In this document: positions 28,148 through 38,140 of the stretch, piece by piece
Layout of the letters: each line of letters starts with the position of its first letter
How positions within the stretch are numbered: position 1 is the stretch's first letter
Source of the DNA: Candidatus Hermodarchaeota archaeon
GTDB lineage: Archaea; Asgardarchaeota; Hermodarchaeia; Hermodarchaeales; Hermodarchaeaceae
Direction of reading: 5' to 3'
Length of the DNA: 64,000 nt
Assembly: GCA_016839805.1 (NCBI GenBank)
Contig: JAEOTO010000022.1
Span: 38,881-102,880, forward strand
Translations under genes and position numbers: made by a program
Notes under the pieces: model-generated
What the model saw: only the letters and a program-made list of their open reading frames with translations
Told to the model about the DNA's origin: nothing
Database searches by the model: none

Positions 28148-29155
28148 TCACCCCACGGTTATTCTAGGATCTACGATCCCGTAGGTCATATCGACAATGA
28201 TATTCGCAGCCAATATGAGAACAGTGAGAATCGATATTACTGCCATAATAACAGGAAAATCAAGGTTATTTAACGCCTGGACATAATAGTATCCAAGTCC
28301 AGGCCACGTGAACACCGTTTCAGTGATAGGCGCACCCGCAAAAGCCGTGGCGATTGCCAGTCCAATATAGGTGACCAGAGGGATCAATGCATTCCTTAGA
28401 GCATGTTTGTACACGACTTTAATATTGCTTAAGCCACTTGCCCGCGCCGCTAAAACGTAATCTTGTTGCAGTGTTTCACGCATTCCCGATCTCACAAGGC
28501 GCACGTATAAAGCCATAAAGGTGAATGTTAACACGAGCATTGGCAAAACCATATGCCAGGCAGCATCTGCTAAAAACAATGGAAATGGAAAGCTTCGATA
28601 ATTCCACGCATGAGCTCCACTAGCAGGGAAATAAAATAATCCATTAGTCAATGTGTGAAGAGACTGTGAAAAGATAAGCAGCCCAAAAATGCCTAACACA
28701 AAAATGGGCATCGAGACACCCAATAAGGCCATTGTTGTTACACCCATGTCAGCGATGGAGTAGGGGTGTCGTGCAGAATACACGCCAACAATAATCGCCA
28801 GGATAACGGCAAGCGCAAGTGCACTAAGCTGTAGTTTCAGGGTCTCAATCGTCCAAGGAATAAGGAGCGTTGCTACCGGTGAGTGAAAATAGAATGACGT
28901 TCCTAGATTTCCTTGAAATATGTTAAGAAGCCAATAGAAGTATTGCTCCCAGACCGGTCGGTCCAAGCGATAGTAATGACGTAAATTATCGACAACGTCC
29001 TGAGTGATGTAGGGTGTACCTGCCAGCATTAACCGTACTGGGTCACCAGCGGCATACATTAATGCCCAAGTAATGATTGTGACACCAAAAAAGACGGGAA
29101 TACTAAACAGCAGGCGTCGTAATAAAAACTTGGCTAACCGTGTAATCTCAATCAT
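28148..29155 (-). CDS. Oligopeptide/dipeptide ABC transporter permease OppB-type
   Basis: A 335-residue permease with six membrane helices. The start is LLRRLLFSIPVFFGVT, the usual OppB/DppB N-terminus. The EAA loop is DYVLAARASGLSNIKVVYKHA at about 225-245. It is the first gene of the oppBCDF operon and is transcribed away from the substrate-binding protein gene, with a 221-base promoter region between them. Confidence 0.93.
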   Translation of the reverse strand: MIEITRLAKFLLRRLLFSIPVFFGVTIITWALMYAAGDPVRLMLAGTPYITQDVVDNLRHYYRLDRPVWEQYFYWLLNIFQGNLGTSFYFHSPVATLLIPWTIETLKLQLSALALAVILAIIVGVYSARHPYSIADMGVTTMALLGVSMPIFVLGIFGLLIFSQSLHTLTNGLFYFPASGAHAWNYRSFPFPLFLADAAWHMVLPMLVLTFTFMALYVRLVRSGMRETLQQDYVLAARASGLSNIKVVYKHALRNALIPLVTYIGLAIATAFAGAPITETVFTWPGLGYYYVQALNNLDFPVIMAVISILTVLILAANIIVDMTYGIVDPRITVG

Positions 29156-29182
29156 TTGACGAACCCTTCTTTAAATCGGTTG

Positions 29183-29219
29183 AACCCAATTCTTTGATTA
29201 GTTTTTTACCATTTGGGTT
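29183..29219. promoter_or_regulatory. Inverted repeat upstream of oppB
   Basis: AACCCAA (29183-29189) and TTGGGTT (29213-29219) form a perfect inverted repeat with a 23-base spacer in the divergent opp promoter region. It may be a regulator site or an mRNA hairpin in the oppB leader. No known operator matches. Confidence 0.3.
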
Positions 29220-29307
29220 GAGGCAACCTATCCAATTTATTCTTTGGGAATTAAAGTCTACATATTTGAACACTCTATATAAATGAATTTAGTGCCCACA
29301 CGACAAC

Positions 29308-29357
29308 CTATAAAAAGGCAAGTGTAATACGTGGGCTATCCGTGTAATTCGAACACG
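29308..29357 (+). promoter_or_regulatory. Promoter of the binding-protein gene (TATA box and downstream palindrome)
   Basis: CTATAAAAAGG at 29308-29318 is an excellent archaeal TATA box, about 60 bases before the start codon at 29377. It is followed by the short palindrome CGTGT-N7-ACACG at 29341-29357, near the expected transcription start, which could be an operator. A second A/T-rich site (TATATAAAT, 29276-29284) lies further upstream. Confidence 0.5.
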
Positions 29358-29376
29358 CGGAAAAACTAACTTGTGA

Positions 29377-31302
29377 ATGAAAATGAATAAAAGATTTTTA
29401 CAAATTTCAGCTATACTAGCGATTTCGCTTTTTGCCGCAGCACCGCTTCTCTCTTTATCTTCAGTAAATGCTCAGGAAACACTGTTTCCGATTTATATCG
29501 GTGTTGGCGATAATAACCCGGCCCGTCTAGCATGGGCACAAATCATTTCTGACTCGTTTAGGCGAATCGGAATTGACTCACGGGTTGCCATTGGTACTTG
29601 GGGTGGCTGGCTTGACCGTGTCCTCTTTCCACTCCCTGAAAATATAGGGCAAACCTACGTTTTAGGTGGTTGGGACTCTATCTTCATTGGGTGGAACTGG
29701 GGTAGCTCCTGGATTGATCCGACCTCCCTGTACGACAATGACTCTATCCCCATCTTCAACTGGTGTCTCCACGACGATCCTGAAATCGAAAGGCTCCTTG
29801 CTCTTATTCGGAGCGAACTTGATCCACCAACACGTATTTCATATCAGAAGCAACTACAAGCATACACTCATAACGTCAGTGCACTGCAGGTCCTTCTTTA
29901 TGAAAACGAAACCTGGGCTTATGATCCCAACATGATCGGCTTCTCGGATGTCTCTCAAATCTTTCCGACTGGCAGCGATCCCATGATGCGGATTACAGGT
30001 TCTGACGTCATTAAAATTGGTGTGAATGCTGATCCTAAAGACTATTCAAGTATGATGTCCACAGCCTACTACGACGGCATTGCCTATGGTGTAACCCAAG
30101 ACAGCCTCTTCTTCTATGAGAACAACGATGACATGTCCACTTTTACCTACACCCCGCAATTAGCGGCAAGTGACTGGGTAGTCGACAATAACGGCTATAA
30201 CTGGACTCTGTCGCTTCGTGAAGATGTGTACTGGCCAACGGGTATCCAATTCAATGCTAGCGATGTTATCTTGACCTGGAAGGCTATTGTAACACCGGCA
30301 GTGACCTCCGCCCGATACGGCGACTACTACACTGTTGGCTTGACCAATGAAAGCTTCATCGAGCTTGACGAGTTTACCGTCCGAGTTGCCTTCAATGAGA
30401 GTCTTCCGCTCTATGCGTGGACACCCCAATTGCTCAACATGGTCGCAATCGTGTCTTACCAAGAAATGAGCCAAGTGCCATTCGCCAATTGGCGAGCCCA
30501 CGGCTCCAACGCCGGTACGCTCTGGACTGCGACCGATGTTAACGGTGCAGCATACCCCGTGTATGGTCCCTACGGTCTTGGCCCCTACGTGTGCAATACA
30601 CCAGCGTCTGGTTGGGATGCAGGTTCACGAACCTTTATTGCCGACCGTCGGGGTTCAGCCGGTGATGTTGGATTAGCCAACGGCACCAAGGTTGCCTACT
30701 ATAAGGGTGTCAATGGTTGGCACAGTAGTGGTACTCCGATGCCCGTCCAATGGGTCTACAAGACCATTGTCGGTGGTTCTACGGCCATTAACGCTTTGCA
30801 AATCGACGAAATTGACCTTGTTGATACGAACTTTGCTATCGCGCCACTCCGAGCAACGGTCGACCCTGCTTGGGGTACAATGCTCTATGACGCTGAGATT
30901 GGCTTCCAATCCTTTGGTCTGAACCTACAGCACCCCATCTGGGGCACTGGAATTGGTACACCCTATGGTTCAGCTGATACAGCCAATGCGGGTACGTACG
31001 CACAGTATGTCCGCCAAGCTCTCAACTACTTGATTCCACGAGAGGCTATTGTCGCTCAGGTCCTTGACGGCTTTGGTGTGCCTGGTAATGAATACATGCC
31101 ACCGAGTCTAGCTGCCTTTAACTCCGACATTACGCAATATCGCTACAACGTTGCGGAAGCGACGCGACTGCTTGAACTGGCAGGCTATGTCGTTCCCACT
31201 GTACTTCCTGTACCACCCATTGCCTTGTACGCAGCGATTGGCGTAGCTGTTGCAGCTATTGTCATTGCAGTCATCGCAATCTACCTGTGGCGAAAGAAGT
31301 AA
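29377..31302 (+). CDS. Oligopeptide ABC transporter substrate-binding protein, apparently circularly permuted, membrane anchored
   Basis: A 641-residue secreted protein: signal peptide at residues 1-32 (KRFLQISAILAISLFAAAP, ending near VNA), binding domain, and a C-terminal membrane helix (about 612-636) followed by WRKK. The binding domain is of the SBP_bac_5 (OppA/DppA) family, but the segments are out of order. The part usually last (AQIISDSFRRIGID, the WIDP segment, the ERLLALIRSELD helices) comes first, at about 40-195. The part usually first (TPQLAASDW...WTLSLREDVYW) follows at about 210-290. The usual middle part (VRQALNYLIPREAI...ATRLLELAGY) comes last. It serves the divergent oppBCDF genes. 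Confidence 0.85.
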   Translation: MKMNKRFLQISAILAISLFAAAPLLSLSSVNAQETLFPIYIGVGDNNPARLAWAQIISDSFRRIGIDSRVAIGTWGGWLDRVLFPLPENIGQTYVLGGWDSIFIGWNWGSSWIDPTSLYDNDSIPIFNWCLHDDPEIERLLALIRSELDPPTRISYQKQLQAYTHNVSALQVLLYENETWAYDPNMIGFSDVSQIFPTGSDPMMRITGSDVIKIGVNADPKDYSSMMSTAYYDGIAYGVTQDSLFFYENNDDMSTFTYTPQLAASDWVVDNNGYNWTLSLREDVYWPTGIQFNASDVILTWKAIVTPAVTSARYGDYYTVGLTNESFIELDEFTVRVAFNESLPLYAWTPQLLNMVAIVSYQEMSQVPFANWRAHGSNAGTLWTATDVNGAAYPVYGPYGLGPYVCNTPASGWDAGSRTFIADRRGSAGDVGLANGTKVAYYKGVNGWHSSGTPMPVQWVYKTIVGGSTAINALQIDEIDLVDTNFAIAPLRATVDPAWGTMLYDAEIGFQSFGLNLQHPIWGTGIGTPYGSADTANAGTYAQYVRQALNYLIPREAIVAQVLDGFGVPGNEYMPPSLAAFNSDITQYRYNVAEATRLLELAGYVVPTVLPVPPIALYAAIGVAVAAIVIAVIAIYLWRKK

Positions 31303-31345
31303 GTAGGCTACGCTCTTTGGCGTTCAGCCTACCCCCTTTTCTTTT
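31303..31345 (+). terminator. Terminator-like hairpin after the binding-protein gene
   Basis: GTAGGCTACGC pairs with GCGT-TC-AGCCTAC around a six-base loop (31303-31332), followed by CCCCCTTTTCTTTTTTT. It begins right at the stop codon of the substrate-binding protein gene, so it should end this transcript. Confidence 0.7.
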
Positions 31346-31402
31346 TTTATTCTCCCCTGAGTGGACTTTGCGTTTGATAGTCAGAACTAAGGGAGGTTAG
31401 TT

Positions 31403-31741
31403 TCAAAAAACTGCGAGAGAGGTGATAATAGAAACTAATAGTAAGAATCCAGCAAGGAGCAGAGGTGTATAACTGAGTTCTCGTGTGGCCTTAGCTTTTT
31501 CTGGGTTATACTCATCATGAATAGCTCGACTGATTGAAGGGAATCCTCCAATCATTAAAGCAATGCCACCAATGACGAAGAATAAGCCTGCCTCGAAGAA
31601 GGTTATACCGCTCAGGGCAATCAGTAACCGAATAAGATCCCATATGCCAAGTAGAAGTAAACTAACGAGATTAATTATGAGAATTACTGCCAAGCCAATT
31701 GAGGCCCATAGGATCGTTGAAATTACTTTTTGTTTCTTCAC
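31403..31741 (-). CDS. Small membrane protein (112 aa)
   Basis: A 112-residue protein with three hydrophobic helices (about 10-33, 38-70, 90-112). No family is recognised. It is convergent with the substrate-binding protein gene and separated from it by the terminator-like hairpin. A membrane-associated role is all that can be said. Confidence 0.5.
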   Translation of the reverse strand: MKKQKVISTILWASIGLAVILIINLVSLLLLGIWDLIRLLIALSGITFFEAGLFFVIGGIALMIGGFPSISRAIHDEYNPEKAKATRELSYTPLLLAGFLLLVSIITSLAVF

Positions 31742-31897
31742 CGGTGTTCACTTATGAGGGGAGGATATCATGCGGTTCTTAACGTTTACGAAAGCGTCTA
31801 TGATACTATTTTTTGTCCAATGAGATGATTGAAACGACATGGAACGATAAATATTCAACGAATTAGACGAGCAATTCGAGTATACTGGATTTTGTCA

Positions 31898-32284
31898 TCA
31901 GGGTTCAGCAAGTTCTGCAACGGCTTTTCTTGCAAAATCCCAAAACAGCTTTTCAAATGCCATAAATTGATCCTGCCTATCCGCGGCTTTCTTGATTTCT
32001 AAACCTGCGATGGTGCCAATAAATAAGGCGCCTAATCGTGTTGCTGCCCCAACTGAATTCGGTTTAATTGGCTGCATTTCAATCGTGAATTCGTTTGGCT
32101 GACCCTCCACAGCAACAACTACGGGAACACGTTTGTCTCTTGGTTTGATCGGTCGTCCCACTACGTAGAATCCTTCTTTGGTGGGGTGGCGTGAACTTTG
32201 GTATTTTTGTTCAGAAAAAAATTGTTCTACTGCATCACAAAACGTTGAAAGCTTGATGTTCTTACCGATGGCTGGCAGACGCAT
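31898..32284 (-). CDS. Hypothetical protein (128 aa)
   Basis: A 128-residue soluble alpha/beta protein that I do not recognise. A short N-terminal helix (STFCDAVEQFFSEQ) is followed by several beta strands (VPVVVAVEGQ, FTIEMQPI), a hydrophobic glycine-rich helix (LGALFIGTIAGLEI) and a C-terminal amphipathic helix. It is divergent from the RuBisCO gene, 191 bases away. No function is proposed. Confidence 0.5.
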   Translation of the reverse strand: MRLPAIGKNIKLSTFCDAVEQFFSEQKYQSSRHPTKEGFYVVGRPIKPRDKRVPVVVAVEGQPNEFTIEMQPIKPNSVGAATRLGALFIGTIAGLEIKKAADRQDQFMAFEKLFWDFARKAVAELAEP

Positions 32285-32475
32285 TAAATTTCACCGCTCT
32301 TGGATTCCTTGCACCAGTGTTATAAGCGTCACGATAGGGGACATTACCCCTTTTCTTGAGTTCTGTAAAAAATTCAGTTTCATTTCTTTCTCTTCGTCTT
32401 AGAGGTTGGAGAACAAATTTAGGGGTTTGAAAGTAATCCATTGTAGATGACGAATTGTAGTATGCAGGGATTGTA

Positions 32476-33708
32476 ATGAAGTATGAAGATTTCTATAATC
32501 CAAAGTACAAACCGGCTCCTACGGATATAATTTGTACATTTCGCATCGAAACCCATGACCCACAACAGAGCATGCAGTGGGCAGCAGGAGGAGTCGCTGC
32601 TGAAAGTTCCATCGGTACCTGGACCGAACTCACCACCGAGAAACCCTATATGAAAGATTTGGCAGCTACAGTTTTTGACCGCAAAGATCATATTGCTCGT
32701 ATTGCTTATCCAATTGATCTGTTCGAACCTGGTAACCTTCCTAACATTATGAGTTCGGTGGCGGGTAATGTTTTTGGTTTGGGTGACTTGAAATATTTAC
32801 GGCTCCTTGATATTCATTTTCCCAAGAAATTAGTACAAAGTTTCCCTGGTCCTGCCTTTGGCATCTCGGGTATTCGACAAACGGTAAGGGTTCCAAAGCG
32901 CCCTCTTGTGGGTACCATCATTAAACCTAAACTCGGATTACGAACCAAAGATCATGCTGCGGTTGCTTACGCCGCCTGGGTTGGCGGGTGTGATGTCGTG
33001 AAAGATGATGAGAACCTTGCCAGCCAAGTCTTTAACCCATTTGAAGACCGGGTTCTTACCACACTTGAACAGCGGGATCGAGCTGAAGAGGAAACTGGTA
33101 ATCAGAAGGTCTATCTCATTAATGTCACTGCTGAAACTAAGGAAATGCTTCGTCGAGCTGAATTTATTGAAGATCATGGTGGTCGAGTTGCCATGATTGA
33201 TATCCTTACCTGTGGCTTCTCCGCCGTGGCTACTCTACGCAAACAAGGGTTTAAGCTGATTTTACACGGACATCGAGCTATGCACGCAGCGTTCACAAAA
33301 CTTCCTGAACATGGCATTGCCATGCCCGTGATTGCCATGGCTTCTCGGTTACTTGGAATCGATCAACTTCACGTCGGTACTGCTGTGGGCAAAATGTCTG
33401 AAGAACGAGAGGAAGTCGAAACCAATATCCACAAGTGTACTCAGCCGCTTTATGGAATTAACCCGACGCTTCCTGTAGCATCTGGTGGTTTACACCCACG
33501 CCTGGTTCCTGCCCTCATAGATATCTTTGGGACCGATTTTGTTATTCAAGCAGGGGGTGGAATCCATGGACATCCAAGAGGAACTAGAATTGGAGCGCAA
33601 GCAATGCGCCAAGCAGTGGATGCAACTCTTGGTGGACAGTCCCTCGAAGAATATGCAAAATCGCATAAACCACTAGCTGAGGCTCTTCAACATTGGCCAC
33701 CAAGTTAG
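32476..33708 (+). CDS. Ribulose-1,5-bisphosphate carboxylase large chain, form III-like
   Basis: A 410-residue RuBisCO large subunit. The active-site residues can be matched: E43, T48, W49 and N98 in the N-terminal domain, K150 and K152 in IKPKLGL, the carbamylated Lys K176 with D178 and E179 in GGCDVVKDDE, H266/R267 in LHGHRAMH, H299, loop-6 K306 in GTAVGKM, and S336 in ASGGLHP. All are kept, so it should be catalytically competent and not a form IV RuBisCO-like protein. Form III works in archaeal AMP/nucleoside salvage. No AMP phosphorylase or R15P isomerase gene is in this window. Confidence 0.9.
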   Translation: MKYEDFYNPKYKPAPTDIICTFRIETHDPQQSMQWAAGGVAAESSIGTWTELTTEKPYMKDLAATVFDRKDHIARIAYPIDLFEPGNLPNIMSSVAGNVFGLGDLKYLRLLDIHFPKKLVQSFPGPAFGISGIRQTVRVPKRPLVGTIIKPKLGLRTKDHAAVAYAAWVGGCDVVKDDENLASQVFNPFEDRVLTTLEQRDRAEEETGNQKVYLINVTAETKEMLRRAEFIEDHGGRVAMIDILTCGFSAVATLRKQGFKLILHGHRAMHAAFTKLPEHGIAMPVIAMASRLLGIDQLHVGTAVGKMSEEREEVETNIHKCTQPLYGINPTLPVASGGLHPRLVPALIDIFGTDFVIQAGGGIHGHPRGTRIGAQAMRQAVDATLGGQSLEEYAKSHKPLAEALQHWPPS

Positions 33709-33811
33709 AACAATCGGAGAATCAGTTGCTCCCTCTTTCATTTCACTTTGTGTATGGGGTCCCTCAGCTTTATCAGATTCAAATCAGTCAACTGAGTTTA
33801 GTGTATAGAAC

Positions 33812-34972
33812 ATGAAGCGATCGGGGGTAGCAGATCTATACTTACATCCTGGAAGAGCACCGCGTTGGTTACTGAAGCGAATGACGGCTATGGCCGATGC
33901 CCTCTTTCAGGTTATGGTTGATGAACATGGTCCTCATGAATGCCTGAGACGAATTGGTGATCCCCTCTGGTTCCAGGCATTAAGTAATGTTTTAGGTTTT
34001 GATTGGGACTCATCTGGCACCACTACAGTCCTCTGCGGAGTGCTACAATCAATTCTTCAACCAGACCTTCATGGACTAATCGCTATCGGGGGGAAAGGGG
34101 CTCGAAGTCGTCAAGTTCCAGCCAAACTTGTATCTCTCTCCAACGAATTAGATGTTAGTGAAAAACAATGCCACGATTGGGTCTATGCTAGCCGGATGAC
34201 TGCTAAGGTGGACTCAGCAGCCCTCCAGGACGGTTATAACTTATATCATCATATGTTCTTTCTCGAACCAGAGAATGGGATTTGGACCGTTGTTCAACAG
34301 GGAATGGATCCTGGCACTAAGACCTCTCGTCGTTATCACTGGCTTTCTGAAGACCTGAACTCCTTTGTAGAAGAACCACACTCCGGATTAATCTCTGGGA
34401 AAGCACAGAAACAAGTCTTAGATCTTACTGCGCATGAAAGCCGTGAATGCCGTGAAATCTGTACGGAAATTGCGAATGAAGAGCGACCTGAACAGGTCCG
34501 GCGTCAGTTCTTCCAGCTCAAACCTCCACCACCCTATCATGAGGCTACCCTTCTCAATTGGTCAACTACATCAGATGTAGATCCAAGTCAACGAAGCTTG
34601 ATTGCGTATCATCGAGTCTTACCTAAGCAAATGGATTGGAGCGCAGTCAAACGGGTCTATGACATTCAACCAAAAAATTTTGAAGAACTTCTTGCCATTC
34701 GAGGAGTCGGTGCTAACACACTTCGTGGTCTGGCATTATTGAGTGAGATGGTCTATGGAAAACCGCCAAGCTGGGAAGATCCAGTACGAATGACATTTGC
34801 ATTTGGTGGCAAGGATGGTATTCCCTTTCCTGTCAATCGCTCGACCTATGATGAGGCTATCAGGTTTCTTGAAAATGCAGTTGATCGCGCTAAGCTGGAT
34901 CAGAAGGAAAAACTTCAGGCATTTCGTCAACTACGTAAATGCTTGGCTCATCCTTTAGTAGCAGTCTCGTGA
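33812..34972 (+). CDS. DUF763 family protein
   Basis: A 386-residue protein of the archaeal DUF763 family. Its N-terminus (SGVADLYLHPGRAPRWLL), the central VTTR-like HESRECREI segment and the C-terminal helix-hairpin-helix-like sequence (LLAIRGVGANTLRGLALLSE) fit the family. The hairpin suggests contact with DNA or nucleic acid. The reaction is unknown. The gene lies 103 bases after RuBisCO and may be cotranscribed with it. Confidence 0.75.
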   Translation: MKRSGVADLYLHPGRAPRWLLKRMTAMADALFQVMVDEHGPHECLRRIGDPLWFQALSNVLGFDWDSSGTTTVLCGVLQSILQPDLHGLIAIGGKGARSRQVPAKLVSLSNELDVSEKQCHDWVYASRMTAKVDSAALQDGYNLYHHMFFLEPENGIWTVVQQGMDPGTKTSRRYHWLSEDLNSFVEEPHSGLISGKAQKQVLDLTAHESRECREICTEIANEERPEQVRRQFFQLKPPPPYHEATLLNWSTTSDVDPSQRSLIAYHRVLPKQMDWSAVKRVYDIQPKNFEELLAIRGVGANTLRGLALLSEMVYGKPPSWEDPVRMTFAFGGKDGIPFPVNRSTYDEAIRFLENAVDRAKLDQKEKLQAFRQLRKCLAHPLVAVS

Positions 34973-34978
34973 TGTTCT

Positions 34979-36289
34979 CTATTCCAGTTTCAGTGGTTTG
35001 GCAAAGGCTTGCATATCGAGAAATCCATGACCGGACACATTGAAGGCAATTACTGCATCCTCGCCTTGATCCTTAAATTCTAAAGCCTTATCAATGGCTG
35101 CCGCTACACCATAGGAGGATTCTGGAGCTGGAATGAAGCCTTCGGCTTGTACAAAACGCCGAGCCTGTGTGTACACGTGAACTTCATCCACAGGATAGGA
35201 AACTGCATCCAACATGCCTAACTTTCGTACGGCACTCATGATGGGTGCAGCAGCTGAATAGCGGATACCCTCTGCCCAGATCTCGGGCATCTCAACATCA
35301 TGTCCTAATGTGTACATCTTCAAAAGAGGAGTGAGTCCTGCATGATCGCCGTGATCGTACATGTATTTTCCCTTGACAAGATTCGGGGCGGCTTCACTTT
35401 GAGCGGCAAGAAAGTTACATTTTCGTTTGCCCTGTAGAACTTCACCAATGAAGGGCAAACTAAATCCACCAAAGTTGCTTCCTCCGCCAAAACAGCCAAT
35501 CAAAAGGGTCGGATTATCTTCTGCAATCTTGAACTGTTCAATCGTTTCTAAACCAATAATTGTCTGGTGTAGTAACACATGGCTGAGCACACTGCCCAAA
35601 CAGTAAATACTCCCATCACGATTCAAGGCATCTTCAATCCCTTCACTAATCGCAATTCCGAGGCTGCCTACATGTTGGGGATTCTGTTTCAAGAGTTCGC
35701 GCCCAAATTTCGTTTCTTTGCTAGGGGATGCAAAAACGTTTGCCCCAAAGAGGTTCATCAGAGTTCGCCGTCCCGGTTTCCATCGGTATGCTGCTCGAAC
35801 CCAAAATACACGACATTTCAAGTCATTCAACGAGGCAGCATAAGAGAGGGCAGATCCCCATTGTCCTGCACCAGTCTCCGTAGTGACCTCCTCGTATCCC
35901 TCTTTTGCAGCATAATATGTCTGTGCCAGGGCAGTATTGACTTTATGAGAACCAGTTGGGGAGAGGTCTTCGCGTTTATAATACAATCGAACATTCTTGG
36001 GTAACTTCAAGGCCTTCTCCAGTCGCAGCGCCCGCATTAACGGACGCGGTCGACCTGCCTGAATGTACAGCTCACGAATACCATCCGGGATATCAATCCA
36101 ACGTTCGGTGGAATTCTCCTGGCCTAACACCGTTTTCAACAAAAACTTGGGTAACATCTCCAATCGTGACGGACCCTCTTTCGGATCCATGGGAGGCGGT
36201 AGGGGCTCCGGTAAATCCGCAGCAAGATTGTACCAACGTCGTGGTAACTCATCAACGGGTAAATTAAATTGATTAATCGTTTCGGGCAT
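34979..36289 (-). CDS. trpB2: Tryptophan synthase beta-like, TrpB2 type
   Basis: A 436-residue PLP enzyme of the TrpB2 group, longer than TrpB1. RRWYNLAADLPEPLPPP at the N-terminus is typical of TrpB2. SPTGSHKVNTAL holds the PLP-binding Lys, and ETGAGQWGSAL and GCFGGGSNFGG bind substrate and phosphate. It makes tryptophan from indole and serine, usually without TrpA. The frame is open to a TTG at 36361; ATG 36289 matches the family start. No other trp genes adjoin. Confidence 0.9.
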   Translation of the reverse strand: MPETINQFNLPVDELPRRWYNLAADLPEPLPPPMDPKEGPSRLEMLPKFLLKTVLGQENSTERWIDIPDGIRELYIQAGRPRPLMRALRLEKALKLPKNVRLYYKREDLSPTGSHKVNTALAQTYYAAKEGYEEVTTETGAGQWGSALSYAASLNDLKCRVFWVRAAYRWKPGRRTLMNLFGANVFASPSKETKFGRELLKQNPQHVGSLGIAISEGIEDALNRDGSIYCLGSVLSHVLLHQTIIGLETIEQFKIAEDNPTLLIGCFGGGSNFGGFSLPFIGEVLQGKRKCNFLAAQSEAAPNLVKGKYMYDHGDHAGLTPLLKMYTLGHDVEMPEIWAEGIRYSAAAPIMSAVRKLGMLDAVSYPVDEVHVYTQARRFVQAEGFIPAPESSYGVAAAIDKALEFKDQGEDAVIAFNVSGHGFLDMQAFAKPLKLE

Positions 36290-36475
36290 AACCAACGCCT
36301 TCACAAGTTCATTCGAAGTAATCTCGACTACTGCACCGTCACTCCAAAAAAGGATTGTCAAGCCATGAGATTTTTACAATAACCCCAAACTTCACCCTAC
36401 CCCTAGAATTCTACGCGAAGCACTTAAAGGCATGTCTGCAAGTGGTAAACTAGGAACCCAGAGGGTGACAACTGA

Positions 36476-37024
<549 letters not shown>

Positions 37025-37029
37025 TAAGT

Positions 37030-37944
37030 TCAATTCGAGTTTGATTTTTCAGCGTCGGATTCTTCTACTTTTTTGATGAGTGATTCCGCGATGGGTCGAT
37101 TCAGGACGAGTCGATCCATGTTTCGGTATGCAGCCTCATCGGGTTGGAATTGAGAACCACATTCTGTGCAAAGAAGCGTGACGACGGGTTCGCTAGTGGT
37201 GTGTTGGCAGGTAAGACAGGAATAGAAGAGTTCCATTGGTTTTTTGGAAGTACTTGCTTCTTCTTTTTGCGTCTCCTGTGAAGCGGGAAATCGTACCACA
37301 TCAAGAGCAGTGACGCTGCATTTGGGGCAGGCAAGACGGCTCACCACTTTAAATCCCAGACAAATTGGACAGTGGGTAACTCCGATGACAGGTTCGCTCG
37401 TGAAAATCCCTGCAAGGGTAAGCTTCTCAAGGAAGAGTCGGGTGTCATAGCTGTTAAGTCCTGTGAGATGGTCAGCAACCGGATACGTAGTGCCAATTTC
37501 GAAGTTGAAGTGGGGATCGAAAAAATGGATTCCCAACTTCATCATTTCTTTGAGGAAATCCGTGGTTCTTTGAGAGGTGAGTAGGTCCGCAACGGGTGAA
37601 CTTTGGATTTCGGTGAGAAGTTCGTGGTACAGATTCTTCCATTCTTCCACTTTAGGGTTATCACTTAACTTACTTGCGTGTAAAATCCGTTTCATGGGTT
37701 CACGTAATGGACCAATCGGTTCATCTGGTCCTAAAAGGAGGGCAACAATCCAAGGAGGAAACACATAGGTAGCCCAGGTTCTGTTACTGACGTGGACACC
37801 ACGAAATCCCTCACGAAACAAGTTATGTGTCGCAAAAATTGCAAGGACTTCTTGGTGGCTAATCTCGCGAATGGTGTCACTGCGGTAGATATGTTGAGGT
37901 CCAATTTTGGGGTCCATGCGGAAGACTGCGAATCCTTTTATCAC
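37030..37944 (-). CDS. Zinc-ribbon protein with possible longin-like N-terminus
   Basis: A 304-residue protein. The C-terminal half has several CxxC pairs (CPICLG, CPKCS, CLTCQ, CTECG) that form two zinc ribbons. The N-terminus (KGFAVFRMDPKIGPQHIYRSD, then VFPPWIVALLLGPDEP) resembles the pattern of longin/roadblock-like domains in archaeal proteins, which bind small GTPases. The resemblance is only by pattern. If right, a GTPase-regulatory role would fit its neighbour, but the genes are convergent, not an operon. Confidence 0.45.
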   Translation of the reverse strand: MIKGFAVFRMDPKIGPQHIYRSDTIREISHQEVLAIFATHNLFREGFRGVHVSNRTWATYVFPPWIVALLLGPDEPIGPLREPMKRILHASKLSDNPKVEEWKNLYHELLTEIQSSPVADLLTSQRTTDFLKEMMKLGIHFFDPHFNFEIGTTYPVADHLTGLNSYDTRLFLEKLTLAGIFTSEPVIGVTHCPICLGFKVVSRLACPKCSVTALDVVRFPASQETQKEEASTSKKPMELFYSCLTCQHTTSEPVVTLLCTECGSQFQPDEAAYRNMDRLVLNRPIAESLIKKVEESDAEKSNSN

Positions 37945-38140
37945 GATCAGTATTCCCCTGTACCGTAAACTCCTTTCCTAGACACTTGTACTAGAACTAA
38001 TAAAGAGTCTTTCGTCCTAAGACACTTCAAGGGAAGAATTCCAATTTTTCAATATTTCAAGTATTCGACCTTCAAGCCGCACACTTAAATCATTTACAAT
38101 TGTTCCTTACACGCAACTTGACTTGAAAGAGGAAACCACT

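Noticed and set aside
35579..36004. 141-residue plus-strand ORF inside trpB2
   Set aside because: Antisense to a conserved gene; no supporting motif.
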